Below are positions 54,906-63,427 of a DNA stretch of 64,000 nt, piece after piece. Position 1 is the stretch's first letter. Every line of letters begins with the position of its first letter. This stretch comes from Marinomonas sp. KMM3893 (GTDB lineage Bacteria > Pseudomonadota > Gammaproteobacteria > Pseudomonadales > Marinomonadaceae): assembly GCF_004352855.1 (NCBI RefSeq), contig NZ_SJSC01000004.1, forward strand, positions 186,001-250,000. Reading direction: 5' to 3'. Position numbers and translations under genes: made by a program. The notes under the pieces were generated by a model. That model saw nothing but the letters and a program-made list of their open reading frames with translations, searched no databases and had not been told where the DNA came from.

Positions 54906-55856
54906 TTACAGCATCGCCACTAACGTTGTTTCTAGTTTACGTTGGTCAGCGGCAAAGTTGCGAATGCCTTCAGCAAGTTTCTCAGTGGCCATTGCGTCTT
55001 CGTTCATTGCCCAACGGAAAGCTTGTTCTGTGATCGCTTCTGGAGCAGGTTTCACCTCAGTAGCAGGGATCAGTTTACGCTCTAGTGGGCTTTCGTCTTT
55101 TTTCAGTTCTTCAAGCAGTGCAGGGCTGATTGTTAGGCGGTCACAGCCAGCAAGTTGCTCGATTTCACCGATGTTACGGAAGCTTGCACCCATTACCACA
55201 GTGTTGTAACCGTGCTCTTTGTAGTAGTTGTAGATTTCAGTAACAGACACAACGCCTGGATCAGTTTCTGCTGTGTAGTCTTCGCCTGTTGATTTTTTGT
55301 ACCAATCAAGAATACGACCAACGAATGGAGAGATCAGGAACACACCCGCTTCGGCACAGGCTTGCGCTTGAGCGAAAGAGAAAAGCAGTGTTAGGTTACA
55401 GTTGATGCCATCTTTTTCTAGTTGCTCTGCAGCCTTGATGCCTTCCCATGTAGAAGCAGCTTTGATCAAGATGCGGTCACGAGAAACGCCAGCTTCTTCG
55501 TAAAGCTTGATTAAACGGTGGGCTTTTTCGATCGTACCTTGAGTGTCGTATGACAAACGTGCGTCTACTTCAGTAGAGATGCGGCCTGGAACGTATTTAA
55601 GAATTTCAGTGCCGACGATTACCGCTAGTTTGTCACTTGCGTCAATCAGTTGCTGGTCTTTGTCGTTGCTCTGTTCTTTGGCCCAAGCAACCGCTTGATC
55701 TAGGAAAGGAGCGTATTCAGGGATTTGTGAAGCTTTAAGCATCAAAGAAGGGTTTGTGGTCGCATCTTCTGGCAAGAACGCTTTGATTGCCGTGATATCG
55801 CCGGTGTCAGCCACAATGGTAGTGAACTCTTTTAATTGAGATAACTTGTTGCTCAT
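54906..55856 (-). CDS. tal: Transaldolase
   Basis: Pentose-phosphate enzyme of 316 aa, transferring a dihydroxyacetone unit between sugar phosphates. The Schiff-base lysine is in [17 protein letters not shown], at a place equivalent to Lys132 of E. coli TalB. The N-terminal [12 protein letters not shown] and the [18 protein letters not shown] motif are typical. dusA lies immediately upstream with five bases between, so they may be co-transcribed. Confidence 0.95.
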   Translation of the reverse strand: MSNKLSQLKEFTTIVADTGDITAIKAFLPEDATTNPSLMLKASQIPEYAPFLDQAVAWAKEQSNDKDQQLIDASDKLAVIVGTEILKYVPGRISTEVDARLSYDTQGTIEKAHRLIKLYEEAGVSRDRILIKAASTWEGIKAAEQLEKDGINCNLTLLFSFAQAQACAEAGVFLISPFVGRILDWYKKSTGEDYTAETDPGVVSVTEIYNYYKEHGYNTVVMGASFRNIGEIEQLAGCDRLTISPALLEELKKDESPLERKLIPATEVKPAPEAITEQAFRWAMNEDAMATEKLAEGIRNFAADQRKLETTLVAML

Positions 55857-55861
55857 TGCTC

Positions 55862-56899
55862 TTATCCTTTACGTTGATGATTTTTGACCAATTCAATGGC
55901 CTCTAATAATACGTCTATCTTAGCGTCAATTTTATGACCTTTTTCTGAAAGATAGCGTCGGAATTGTTTGCCGCCAGGCTCGCCTTGGAAAATACCCAAA
56001 ATATGGCGAGTAAGGTGAGACAGTCGGGCGCCTTCTGCCATTCTGCCTTCCATGTGTAAGACAAATTTTTCGAGTGCCTCAAAACGGTTGGCAACCAAGG
56101 GGTGTCCGCCAAAAATTTGCGCGTCTATTTGGCTTAAAATCCAAGGGTTGTGATAGGCCTCACGACCAACCATAACACCGTCAACATGAGTGAGTTGCTC
56201 TTGGCACTCCGCTATTGTCTTAATGCCACCGTTTATAATGATTTCAAGGTCTGGAAAGTCTCGCTTTAACTGATGTACATAATCGTATTTCAGTGGCGGT
56301 ACTTCGCGGTTTTCTTTCGGGCTCAAACCTTGAAGAATGGCTTTTCGAGCGTGCACAATAAAGGTGTTGGTGCCAGTGGTAGCTATGTCACCAACAAAGT
56401 CTCGAACAACACTGTATTCCTCTTGGTCGTCAATGCCAATACGATGCTTGATGGTCACAGGAATACTGCAAGCGTCCTGCATCGCGCGCATGGCGTCTTT
56501 GACTTTGTCTGGGTGTTCCATCAAACAAGCGCCAATCATGCTGTTTTGTACGCGGTCGCTTGGGCAACCTACATTTAGGTTGACTTCATCAAAGCCTGCT
56601 TGCTCCGCCAATTTTGCGCATTTACTCAAATCGACCGGATTAGAGCCACCAAGCTGCAAGGCAATAGGGTGCTCGCATTCGTCATAATGTAAGAAACGTT
56701 CAGGATTGTTGCCATACAACAAGGCGCCTGTTGTCACCATCTCGGTATAAAGCAAGGTGTTTTTGCTTAACGTGCGAGCGAAGACCCGGTAATCACTTGT
56801 CGTCCAATCTAGCATGGGTGCTACTGAGAAGCGTCGATCGAGCTTAGTGCTTGATGTTAAAGGTGTTTCGCTATGATTGATGGTATCTGTTGCTGTCAT
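55862..56899 (-). CDS. dusA: tRNA-dihydrouridine synthase A
   Basis: FMN enzyme of 345 aa that reduces uridines in the D-loop of tRNA. The catalytic Cys is in [17 protein letters not shown]. Other motifs are [15 protein letters not shown] at the N-terminus, IKHRIGIDD, and [17 protein letters not shown], the last characteristic of DusA. I chose the ATG at 56899; a longer frame would add 26 residues with no domain content. It is followed closely by tal. Confidence 0.93.
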   Translation of the reverse strand: MTATDTINHSETPLTSSTKLDRRFSVAPMLDWTTSDYRVFARTLSKNTLLYTEMVTTGALLYGNNPERFLHYDECEHPIALQLGGSNPVDLSKCAKLAEQAGFDEVNLNVGCPSDRVQNSMIGACLMEHPDKVKDAMRAMQDACSIPVTIKHRIGIDDQEEYSVVRDFVGDIATTGTNTFIVHARKAILQGLSPKENREVPPLKYDYVHQLKRDFPDLEIIINGGIKTIAECQEQLTHVDGVMVGREAYHNPWILSQIDAQIFGGHPLVANRFEALEKFVLHMEGRMAEGARLSHLTRHILGIFQGEPGGKQFRRYLSEKGHKIDAKIDVLLEAIELVKNHQRKG

Positions 56900-57422
56900 T
56901 AATTTAGTCTTTCGTGATCGAATATGGGGGTTGTTGGCATGAAAATAGAACAATGCCGAGTAACAAAATGGCAGCAATTGCCTAGTTGCGTTACTTCGGT
57001 GACGCCACGAACCTTAAACACTGATTATGTCATAAAATTACAGGATTGTGGTATGGCTACCTGCACTATAGAGTAAAAGAACACTTGAACTCCGCTATTG
57101 CTGCGCAATGTTGGATGAGAGTGGTAGGAGGGGGAAATGTTTGTTTTCTTCATGACTTTATATAAATTACTAAGCGAAAGTTAGGAGTAAGAGAGCGGTA
57201 GATTATTTTGATCTCTCTATCACTTTTGATTATCGCGTTCATAATCTCTATCTGGCAACGAGTGATTCGCTAAGTCGTTAGCACCTACGGATTCAGTTCA
57301 CGGGTGGCCAAAGAGTTTGAACGCAGCTAGATCGACGAAACCGAAAGCGCCTTTTTAACCTGACTCCCATGAGGCGGTGGGAAAGCAGGGTGTCCGTGTG
57401 CTGGCGAGTGAGGAGGTTTTAT
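56900..57422. other. Intergenic region without supported gene
   Basis: About 520 bases at the boundary between core genes and the decaying accessory segment. No frame of note, tRNA or known RNA motif was seen. The part near 57240-57360 has short repeated words (TCGTTAG, CTAAGTC) but no clear attachment site. Confidence 0.5.
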
Positions 57423-57500
57423 ATGAAAATGGTTTGCGGTGAAAATGAAGGTTCTCAGGACTGGGTATTAAGTGCAGGAAAGGGAAATTATAGGCATTAA
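57423..57500 (+). CDS. Possible 25-aa peptide with strong ribosome binding site
   Basis: Frame MKMVCGENEGSQDWVLSAGK plus five residues, preceded by GAGGAGG seven bases before the ATG. The ribosome site is excellent, but length and lack of a known family leave it doubtful; it could be the start of a lost gene. Confidence 0.25.
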   Translation: MKMVCGENEGSQDWVLSAGKGNYRH

Positions 57501-57523
57501 AAAAGCCACCATGTGGCAGCTTT
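57499..57523 (-). terminator. Terminator of Sir2 operon
   Basis: Read leftwards, GCCAC-ATG-GTGGC is followed by six Ts. It lies 12 bases after the 42-aa gene. Confidence 0.75.
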
Positions 57524-57534
57524 AATGAAATCGA

Positions 57535-57663
57535 TTATTTTGCGGAAAGAGGCGTTTTGGGTTTCAATGTGCCTTCTTTTACTGCTTTGGCGTATGCCTC
57601 TCCTAAGCGCTTAAGGTTTTTTGCTTTTAATGCAGAAACCTGTTCAATGCGTTTTGATGACAT
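57535..57663 (-). CDS. Small protein (42 aa) overlapping the Sir2-domain gene
   Basis: Frame MSSKRIEQVSALKAKNLKRL followed by GEAYAKAVKEGTLKPKTPLSAK. It is Lys-rich and probably helical. GAGGAG lies eight bases before the ATG, inside the end of the Sir2 gene, and the two frames overlap by 20 bases, which suggests translational coupling. It is followed by a terminator, so it is the last gene of the unit. I do not recognise a family. Confidence 0.65.
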   Translation of the reverse strand: MSSKRIEQVSALKAKNLKRLGEAYAKAVKEGTLKPKTPLSAK

Positions 57664-58588
57664 AGTATATCTCCTCGTTGAGATTAATTTCTAACCAGTG
57701 GCCGTACTTTAACGTATTGCAATATTGTTTAGCAAGCTTATTGTAGAAGCGTACTAGGCGTGAGTGCGCCGCCGATGCGGTATAAAACTCGCCACCATAT
57801 TGATTCTTATGAATATTTATTAATGAGCATAGCGTATGTCCTAAAACATTCAAATTTAGTAAAGATAATGGAGGCCCTACAGGTGCCTTGAATTGGGTTT
57901 CTACACCACCCTCAATGTTCGGTTCATAGTCAAACTTAACTTCAAATGAAGAGTGAGTCAGCTGATGGCCTATAAAGGTTTGAATGTCTTCTAAAAGCTC
58001 CATTTCATTATAAAAGTGGATTGATGGCGAAAAATACACAACATAATTAAGGCCATTGATGTTTATACCGTAGGTGTCAACTTTGTACGTTCCGAGGTCC
58101 AGTTCTTTAAATACCAGGGGGAGTTTAGAGGTTACTTCGATACTTTTTAAAGTATCTGTCATGCTACCAATTATCTGTTCACAGAATAGATTGCTATTAT
58201 GTTCAATGTTGTAGTTGATTACCTGGCCACCCGCTTGCCGTACTTTGGCCTCAAGTATTCCGATAGGATGGCCGTTATCACTTACGCCAAGAATGACTAG
58301 AATGTCATCTTGCGACCATAACAAATCATCAACAATACTGGCTTCTGAAAACCGACTATTCACCACTGTAATTGGGTCATCGACACAACCATAAATGTGA
58401 GTGGTTGTTCCATTTGCCTTTTCAATAAGTGAATCTACATTAAGTGTGAAATGTTGGAATTCAATATCAGCAGCACGACAGAATTCTTCAATTTTCTTGC
58501 ATTCATGGTGAGCGCTGTTAGGTGTTGCGTCATCAAAAATATGTTTGTGGCTTTTGAAGTATCTGCAATGCTTGAGTCTCTGAGGCAC
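57644..58588 (-). CDS. Sir2-domain protein, main part (frame disrupted from its N-terminus)
   Basis: This frame holds most of a sirtuin-like domain followed by about 170 residues of unknown type. The Sir2 core reads TPNSAHHECKKIEEF, then FTLNVDSLIEKANGTTTHIYG, then DDILVILGVS and GGQVINYNIEHN, matching the order of motifs in NAD-dependent deacylases. The catalytic histidine position (HMHG in CobB) is Tyr here (HIYG), so normal deacetylase activity is doubtful. The N-terminal GAG motif lies in another frame at 58533-58688. Removing one T from a T5 run would join them into a 347-aa protein. The GTG at 58588 is only a formal start. A 42-aa gene overlaps the end. Confidence 0.75.
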   Translation of the reverse strand: MPQRLKHCRYFKSHKHIFDDATPNSAHHECKKIEEFCRAADIEFQHFTLNVDSLIEKANGTTTHIYGCVDDPITVVNSRFSEASIVDDLLWSQDDILVILGVSDNGHPIGILEAKVRQAGGQVINYNIEHNSNLFCEQIIGSMTDTLKSIEVTSKLPLVFKELDLGTYKVDTYGININGLNYVVYFSPSIHFYNEMELLEDIQTFIGHQLTHSSFEVKFDYEPNIEGGVETQFKAPVGPPLSLLNLNVLGHTLCSLINIHKNQYGGEFYTASAAHSRLVRFYNKLAKQYCNTLKYGHWLEINLNEEIYYVIKTH

Positions 58589-58688
58589 TAAAAAAGTATT
58601 TAAACTCTTCTGACATTGTTCTTTCTTGATACGTTGGAATTCCAGATCCTGCGGATAGCCCAGCGCCAGACAGTAAGACTAATTTCAT
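58533..58688 (-). pseudogene. N-terminal piece of the Sir2-domain gene
   Basis: A 51-codon frame starting ATG with MKLVLLSGAGLSAGSGIPTY, the NAD-binding GAG-x-S-x-x-S-GIPT motif of sirtuins. It stops at 58533, just after a T5 run. The next residues of the domain continue in the +1 frame of the 57644-58588 gene, and dropping one T gives the smooth join QTYF-DDATPNSAHH. It is either a real inactivating mutation, a slippage site, or a sequence error. Confidence 0.75.
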
Positions 58689-58822
58689 GTTGCCTCAGTA
58701 GTAAAATACAGATACAGCCTAGTGCTATATCATCCTTGATTATCGTTATTTGGGATTCTAACGTAACAGCCCCACTAAGGTCACTTTTAATACATTTATC
58801 CGTTAAGCATGAGCGAAATTTG

Positions 58823-59044
58823 GACTTCCCTAAGTTCAACCTGCAAGTGATTCGCGCCTTCTAGTACGCTCAACAACAGCAGGAACCGTTTCAATAATCC
58901 GTACCTGCGCCCATCAACGGCGTTGCCAAATTCTTAGGTATAACAGAAAGCATCGCCGTCGTATTAGCCACTGACATCATAGCCATGATTCAAACCATCG
59001 AATGCGTCAAAAACGCCACAGGCCGGCACTTCAGAGAAGGTTAA
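58823..59044 (+). pseudogene. Possible decayed coding fragment with two in-frame stops
   Basis: One frame reads as plausible protein across a TAG (58862) and a TAA (58895): DFPKFNLQVIRAF, then YAQQQQEPFQ, then SVPAPINGVAKFLGITESIA through NATGRHFREG to a final TAA. Composition is protein-like and hydrophobic/polar patterning is regular after the second stop. I do not recognise the family; it may be the tail of a lost gene. Confidence 0.3.
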
Positions 59045-59076
59045 AGCAGGGAAGAGCAAGGGGGGAAACCCCTTGG

Positions 59077-59402
59077 TTAAGTTCTCATGTCATTTTTTAT
59101 TGATTCAAAAGCTTTGTTTATGAGTGCTTCTTTTAATTTTTTAGTATTTTTTAAGTTACTATAGAAGTGCTTTATATCAAATTTATCTTTTATTACTTCT
59201 TTCGCTAACATATCAATTTCTGTATCGATTTTTGATGTGTTTCCAATGTAAAAATCAAATTGGGTTAACGCAAAATGATATTGTTGCTGCTTATTTAGGA
59301 TAGCTGATGTTGATTTTACAATTTCGAAATTCAATTCAGTTTTTTTAGAATTAATAATATTTGATAGGTAAGTATACTTTGTTGATGAAACCTCATTATT
59401 AT
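59077..59402 (-). pseudogene. C-terminal part of a frameshifted membrane protein
   Basis: The 85-codon frame (59077-59334) continues open upstream to NEVSSTKYTYLSNIINSKKT and on to an A6 run near 59405. There a single extra A would join it in frame to the two-helix protein at 59403-59777. The text is Lys- and Ile-rich and helical (KEVIKDKFDIKHFYSNLKNT). It shares strand and AT-rich composition with the upstream part, so I treat both as one broken gene of about 230 codons. Confidence 0.6.
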
Positions 59403-59777
59403 TTATTTTTTATTTAATATTATTAATTTCTGATCTTTTTTCCAAAAATTGTCTTTTAGACCGCATAAATGTTGCATGGCGTATAAGTAATCATCATGCT
59501 TTTCTTGAAATTCGTTAATGGCTCGAATTGTATTTTCTATTTTCAGTTGATTTTTCCATTCTTTTCCCGCGTTAAATGCTAGTAATAATAGGCCAATGGT
59601 TCCAGTGCCCGCTAGCATTCCACCTATATCAGCAAAGGTTACTTCTCCTTGTTCCCAAAATTTAATGTAGACCAAGGTAAAAATCGATCCTACGAAGACG
59701 CCTGTGAGCAACGCTAGGAAAAACTCGACTTGGTCTCTAGCTGCATTCTTTATTGTGTTCTTGGCTGTCTTGAACAT
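59403..59777 (-). CDS. Two-helix membrane protein, N-terminal part of a frameshifted gene
   Basis: A 124-aa product with two membrane helices, about residues 20-40 (FFLALLTGVFVGSIFTLVYI) and 50-68 (ADIGGMLAGTGTIGLLLLAF), followed by a charged helix (KEWKNQLKIENTIRAINEFQ). The frame ends at AAATAAAAAATAA. Insertion of one A, or -1 slippage on the A6 run, would extend it by about 107 residues. No family name is offered. The gene is on the same strand as the Sir2 gene, but about 390 bases separate them. Confidence 0.6.
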   Translation of the reverse strand: MFKTAKNTIKNAARDQVEFFLALLTGVFVGSIFTLVYIKFWEQGEVTFADIGGMLAGTGTIGLLLLAFNAGKEWKNQLKIENTIRAINEFQEKHDDYLYAMQHLCGLKDNFWKKDQKLIILNKK

Positions 59778-59921
59778 GGCGTCTTCCGTGTGTAAATAGT
59801 TGATCTCGCTACTTTACCCTAACGTTAGCTATTCCTGAAATCCCGCCTCATTTCTGGTCACAAAACCAGAAATCCTACTCATGACAAAATTTCACTTGGT
59901 CATTCATGATGGTTAAAACTA

Positions 59922-59941
59922 TACTGTATGAATGTACAGTA
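59922..59941 (+). promoter_or_regulatory. LexA box (SOS box) of umuDC
   Basis: TA-CTGT-N8-ACAG-TA, a perfect match to the gammaproteobacterial SOS box, 14 bases before the umuD start. It predicts repression by LexA and induction by DNA damage. Confidence 0.95.
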
Positions 59942-59955
59942 TTTTGGGTGTGGCT

Positions 59956-60402
59956 ATGCGAGTGACTTATCTTGGGGTGTCTCAGTCCCAATCTTTTATT
60001 GATGCGAACAGTGTGCGGATTCCGCTTTATGTGGAGTCTGTGTCGGCGGGCTTTCCTTCGCCTGCTCAGGATTTTGTTGAAAAATCCTTAGACTTAAATG
60101 AGTTCTGTGTGGCGCATCCGATGGCGACCTTTTACGTGCGCGCTCAGGGGGATTCGATGATCGATGCGGGCATTCATTCGGGCGATGTCTTGGTCGTTGA
60201 TCGATCATTAACGGCGCGCCATGGGGACATTGTGATCGCCTGCATTCATGGGGAAATGACGGTGAAGATGCTGGAACTTAACCCCAATGTGCTGCTTCGC
60301 CCAAAGAACAAAGCTTATAAAGCGATTCATATCACCGAAGAGTCTGAGTTGGAAATCTTTGGTGTGGTCGTGGGGGTTGTCCGTAGGTACGAGCGCGGTT
60401 GA
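59956..60402 (+). CDS. umuD: UmuD-like S24 peptidase (translesion synthesis, cleavable type)
   Basis: A 148-aa self-cleaving subunit of DNA polymerase V. The catalytic Ser is in QGDSMIDAG and the Lys in MTVKMLEL. The cleavage site is kept: Ala-Gly in VSAGFPSPAQD, equivalent to Cys24-Gly25 of E. coli UmuD. The chosen ATG gives MRVTYLGVSQS; a start eight codons earlier would lie inside the LexA box. The stop overlaps the umuC start (TGATG). Confidence 0.93.
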   Translation: MRVTYLGVSQSQSFIDANSVRIPLYVESVSAGFPSPAQDFVEKSLDLNEFCVAHPMATFYVRAQGDSMIDAGIHSGDVLVVDRSLTARHGDIVIACIHGEMTVKMLELNPNVLLRPKNKAYKAIHITEESELEIFGVVVGVVRRYERG

Positions 60403-61673
60403 TGAAGACAGCATTTGCCTTGGTCGATTGCAATAATTTCTATGCGAGTTGCGAAAAGTTGTTCCGACCAGATTTAAAACACACGCCTGTTGTGGTGTTA
60501 TCGAATAACGATGGCTGTATTGTCGCGCGTTCCAAAGAGGTAAAGGCGCTGGGTATTAAGATGGGCGTACCGATGTTTCAGGTTCAGGACGAGATAAGAC
60601 AGCACGGTATTGTGTGCTTCTCGTCCAATTATGCGCTGTATGCGGATATGTCGAATCGGGTGATGACGATTCTTGAAGAGGAAGCCCCCCGGCTTGAGGT
60701 GTATTCCATCGATGAAGCCTTTATGGATTTATCCGGTGTTGATCATGTAGTGGGTTTGCTGGAATTTGGTAAGCAAGTAAAAGCCAAGGTTGATCAATGG
60801 ACGGGCATTACGGTAGGAGTAGGTATTGCCCCCACCAAAACGTTGGCGAAGTTGGCAAATCATGCGGCGAAGAAATACCCAGCAACCGGCTCGTTGGTGG
60901 ATTTGATGGACCCAGAAAGACAAAAACGTTTATTGGCACTTGTTGAAGTAAGCGATGTTTGGGGCGTTGGCCGTCGTACCACGGCAAAACTAAAAGCCAG
61001 AGGCGTTCATACGGCGTTAGATCTTGCCAATGCAGACCCGAAAACCATCCGAAGTGAGTTTTCTGTGGTATTGGAGCGGACCATTCGAGAGTTGAATGGG
61101 GTGTCATGTTTGGATTTGGAATTGGTCAGGCCAACAAAGCAGCAAATCATTTGCAGTCGGTCGTTTGGTCATAAAGTGACAGACAAGCGAGAGCTGCGGG
61201 AAGCGGTCGCCAAATACACAACCAGAGCCGCCGAGAAACTACGCGGAGAAAAGCGACTTTGCCGTGTGGTGAGTGTGTTCGTTCGTACCAGCCCTTTTAT
61301 TCCAAACGAACCGCAATACTCGAAAACACTCTCTGCAGAGCTGCCCAACCCAACCGACGACACGCGAGACTTATTAGAAGTAGCAAATGAGTTGTTTAAG
61401 CGAATTTATCGTGCTGGTTTCCGCTACGCCAAAGGCGGCGTAATGCTCGCTGACTTCTACGAACAGGGCGCCTTCCAACAAGATTTATTTCGAGCAGACA
61501 ATCCAAAAATCAACTCTAAAGCCTTAATGAGTGTCGTGGACAAAATCAACCACAGCGGTCTCGGCAACGTCTTCTTCGCCTCGCAAGGTGTGTCACCACA
61601 ATGGGCAATGAAACGAGAACACCTATCGCCAGGGTACACGACCAGGTGGGATGAGCTGCCCAAGGTTTGGTGA
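60402..61673 (+). CDS. umuC: DNA polymerase V catalytic subunit UmuC
   Basis: Y-family translesion polymerase of 423 aa. The palm motif VDCNNFYASCEKLF at the N-terminus gives the first catalytic Asp; the second acidic pair is in EVYSIDEAFMDLSG. The helix-hairpin-helix WGVGRRTTAKLKARG and the little-finger domain follow. Its ATG overlaps the umuD stop, so the pair is translated together under one LexA box. The length is typical. Confidence 0.95.
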   Translation: MKTAFALVDCNNFYASCEKLFRPDLKHTPVVVLSNNDGCIVARSKEVKALGIKMGVPMFQVQDEIRQHGIVCFSSNYALYADMSNRVMTILEEEAPRLEVYSIDEAFMDLSGVDHVVGLLEFGKQVKAKVDQWTGITVGVGIAPTKTLAKLANHAAKKYPATGSLVDLMDPERQKRLLALVEVSDVWGVGRRTTAKLKARGVHTALDLANADPKTIRSEFSVVLERTIRELNGVSCLDLELVRPTKQQIICSRSFGHKVTDKRELREAVAKYTTRAAEKLRGEKRLCRVVSVFVRTSPFIPNEPQYSKTLSAELPNPTDDTRDLLEVANELFKRIYRAGFRYAKGGVMLADFYEQGAFQQDLFRADNPKINSKALMSVVDKINHSGLGNVFFASQGVSPQWAMKREHLSPGYTTRWDELPKVW

Positions 61674-61677
61674 GATC

Positions 61678-62009
61678 TTAATCTTCTTTTTTAGTGGCGC
61701 TTCCAAGCTGTGTTCCAGCCCATAAGCCTAATTCTAAAATGCCTAAACCAACATTCCATTTAGGTTTTTCTGATATTAATAAATAAGTTGCAGTCAGAGC
61801 TGTTCGTGTTGTGATGTGGCATTTTGATTGGCTACCCAATTAGAAAAATGTTCGCAATTATTACTTATAACCGAGTAGCCCCATTTGCCTATTTGAGGTC
61901 TTGCCCTTTTAAGTAGTTCCGTTACAGGTACCGTGTGTTCAGTAACAACACCCCCTGTTTTTTCCCGCCAACATGCGCCAGCGGGTTTGCTTAGGCTCGT
62001 TGCTCTAGC
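61678..62009 (-). pseudogene. Remnant of an LRAT-domain (NlpC/P60-like) protein gene
   Basis: The frame 61794-62009 encodes GGVVTEHTVPVTELLKRARP, then IGKWGYSVISNNCEHFSNWV. NCEHF with the nucleophile Cys is the hallmark of lecithin retinol acyltransferase-like domains. It stops at 61794, but a neighbouring frame (61678-61839) continues with TALTATYLLISEKPKWNVG and GLGILELGLWAGTQLG, which looks like the usual hydrophobic tail. The upstream part with the conserved His is missing and no start codon is present. So the gene is truncated and frameshifted. Confidence 0.6.
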
Positions 62010-62590
62010 TCAAGAAATACAAGCCTTTAACTATAAAATATCGCTTTCATAAGAAGAGAACGACGTTTGTTAATCTCGCGTGTAGGGCTTGCGAGTCTGG
62101 GCGATGGTCGTTAAGGTTTATTCAGGTCATTAGCGTTATGGTTGTCGGCTACACGAGTCATTGAAGCTTCGCCAAGTCAGGGACTTTGTCGGTTCTAGGC
62201 CTTACTAAAACGGCGCTTGTTTGTTTTTAGGGTGGGGGGCTTATGAAGCCCCTGTCAGATGAAATGCTATAAATGGCTTGGCTTGGCTTGGCTTGGTTTG
62301 AGTTGGTCGGTGTTGGGTTTGGTGGCTGAGGATTTTTCAAGCTTTATCATGAACTTGGCGCTGATACCGGAAGATTACAGGGTGTTGGTATGGTGTTCAA
62401 AAAAACGTTTAATCACCTTTGGCTCATCTTTAGAGATGTGTCATGTCTGCTTTAGAGAGGGTTTCTGTGGTTAGGGGGTCAAGATCATCCTTTTGAAAGT
62501 ATTGATCACAGATAAAGCGCACTGATAATCTAGTTTCTAGAAATGAAGCTGATTAGAATGATTTATGACAATACGTTCATGGAGGAGTAT
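62010..62590. other. Gene-poor stretch between umuDC region and lipoprotein gene
   Basis: About 580 bases with no supported gene. It contains a seven-bp hairpin GGGGCTT-ATG-AAGCCCC (62236-62252) without a T-run and a short GGCTT repeat. A 71-codon frame at 62259-62474 is built on that repeat, has no ribosome site, and is rejected. Confidence 0.55.
62275..62299. repeat. Short tandem repeat (GGCTT)4
   Basis: Four perfect GGCTT units and a fifth changed to GGTTT. Repeats of this type can vary in copy number. Confidence 0.8.
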
Positions 62591-62749
62591 ATGGAGCAAT
62601 TTAGACAACTACTCACGGATCTCGAGTGTATTTCTCTTCAGGATATTTCAGAGATACCTGAAGACCTACAGCACGAGATTGCTGAGCAGATAGAGCAGTT
62701 GCAAGACAAACTCAAGCGCTTAAATGAAAGCAGCTGTTCCGTTAAATGA
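62591..62749 (+). CDS. Small acidic hypothetical protein (52 aa)
   Basis: Frame MEQFRQLLTDLECISLQDIS, then a long acidic helix rich in Glu, Gln and Leu (HEIAEQIEQLQDKLKRLNES) that may form a coiled coil. GGAGG lies five bases before the ATG, which makes translation likely; longer in-frame starts upstream lack such a site. The family is unknown. Confidence 0.6.
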   Translation: MEQFRQLLTDLECISLQDISEIPEDLQHEIAEQIEQLQDKLKRLNESSCSVK

Positions 62750-62853
62750 CCTGTGATGATAAGGCGGCCTCTTTTTGCGTTTATGAGTGCGATAAAATTC
62801 GAGCTTGCTAAGGCATCAATCAAGTCGGTTATTTCAAATGCTGGGGTGTCGGC

Positions 62854-63270
62854 ATGAGTTATCCTATTAAGGCGTTGATGTGTTGTTTGGTGGCGCTCTT
62901 GTTATCGGGTTGCGCTGCTGACTCAGAGCGAATGCTTGGTAAAGCGCGTACGCCAGTTGCGGTGTCTGAGGTTCAGGTTTTGATGCAGCCGCCCAGTGTT
63001 GCCTATGAAGCAATTGCGCAAATAAAGGTAAGAGTGCAAGAAGGGTTTGATCAGCAGGCTCGTTTGAAAAATACCATAGCTGTGTTGGTCGCCAAAGCGG
63101 CTAAGTTGGGGGCGAATGGCGTGATAGTGGCGGATACCAAAGAGTTTAATGCGGCTTACAATCGCATCAGCACAGGCACGGCTTTTACTGAGGGTGCTTC
63201 ATTTACTTTGTCGCCAAGCGCTTTTAGTCGGGTAAAGCTAAGTGCCACCGCCATTTACTTGGCTCCGTAG
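62854..63270 (+). CDS. Small lipoprotein
   Basis: A 138-aa lipoprotein with signal and lipobox LLSGC (Cys20) followed by Ala, so outer-membrane sorting is expected. The mature part reads YEAIAQIKVRVQEGFDQQAR and LVAKAAKLGANGVIVADTKE, a pattern reminiscent of YbjQ/RcsF-type small alpha-beta domains. This is a resemblance by eye only. It is monocistronic, just before the second umuD-like gene. Confidence 0.75.
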   Translation: MSYPIKALMCCLVALLLSGCAADSERMLGKARTPVAVSEVQVLMQPPSVAYEAIAQIKVRVQEGFDQQARLKNTIAVLVAKAAKLGANGVIVADTKEFNAAYNRISTGTAFTEGASFTLSPSAFSRVKLSATAIYLAP

Positions 63271-63395
63271 ACATCTGGTTAAGCTTGCCAGTGTTATTTT
63301 AAATATTAAATAAAATAATTATTTTAATTATCTAATACGATTATTTCCTCTATTTATCGCTATATTTTGTTAGGTGATAATGGGCTTCCGCTCTA

Positions 63396-63415
63396 TACTG
63401 TATACATATACAGTC
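63396..63415 (+). promoter_or_regulatory. LexA box of the solitary umuD-like gene
   Basis: TA-CTGT-N8-ACAG-TC, differing from the ideal SOS box only in the last base, 12 bases before the start codon. It predicts control by LexA or a related repressor. Confidence 0.93.
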
Positions 63416-63427
63416 AGGAATGTTTTT

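Noticed and set aside
62259-62474. 71-codon frame starting in the GGCTT repeat
   Set aside because: There is no ribosome site, the N-terminus is encoded by the pentamer repeat, and no domain is recognisable.
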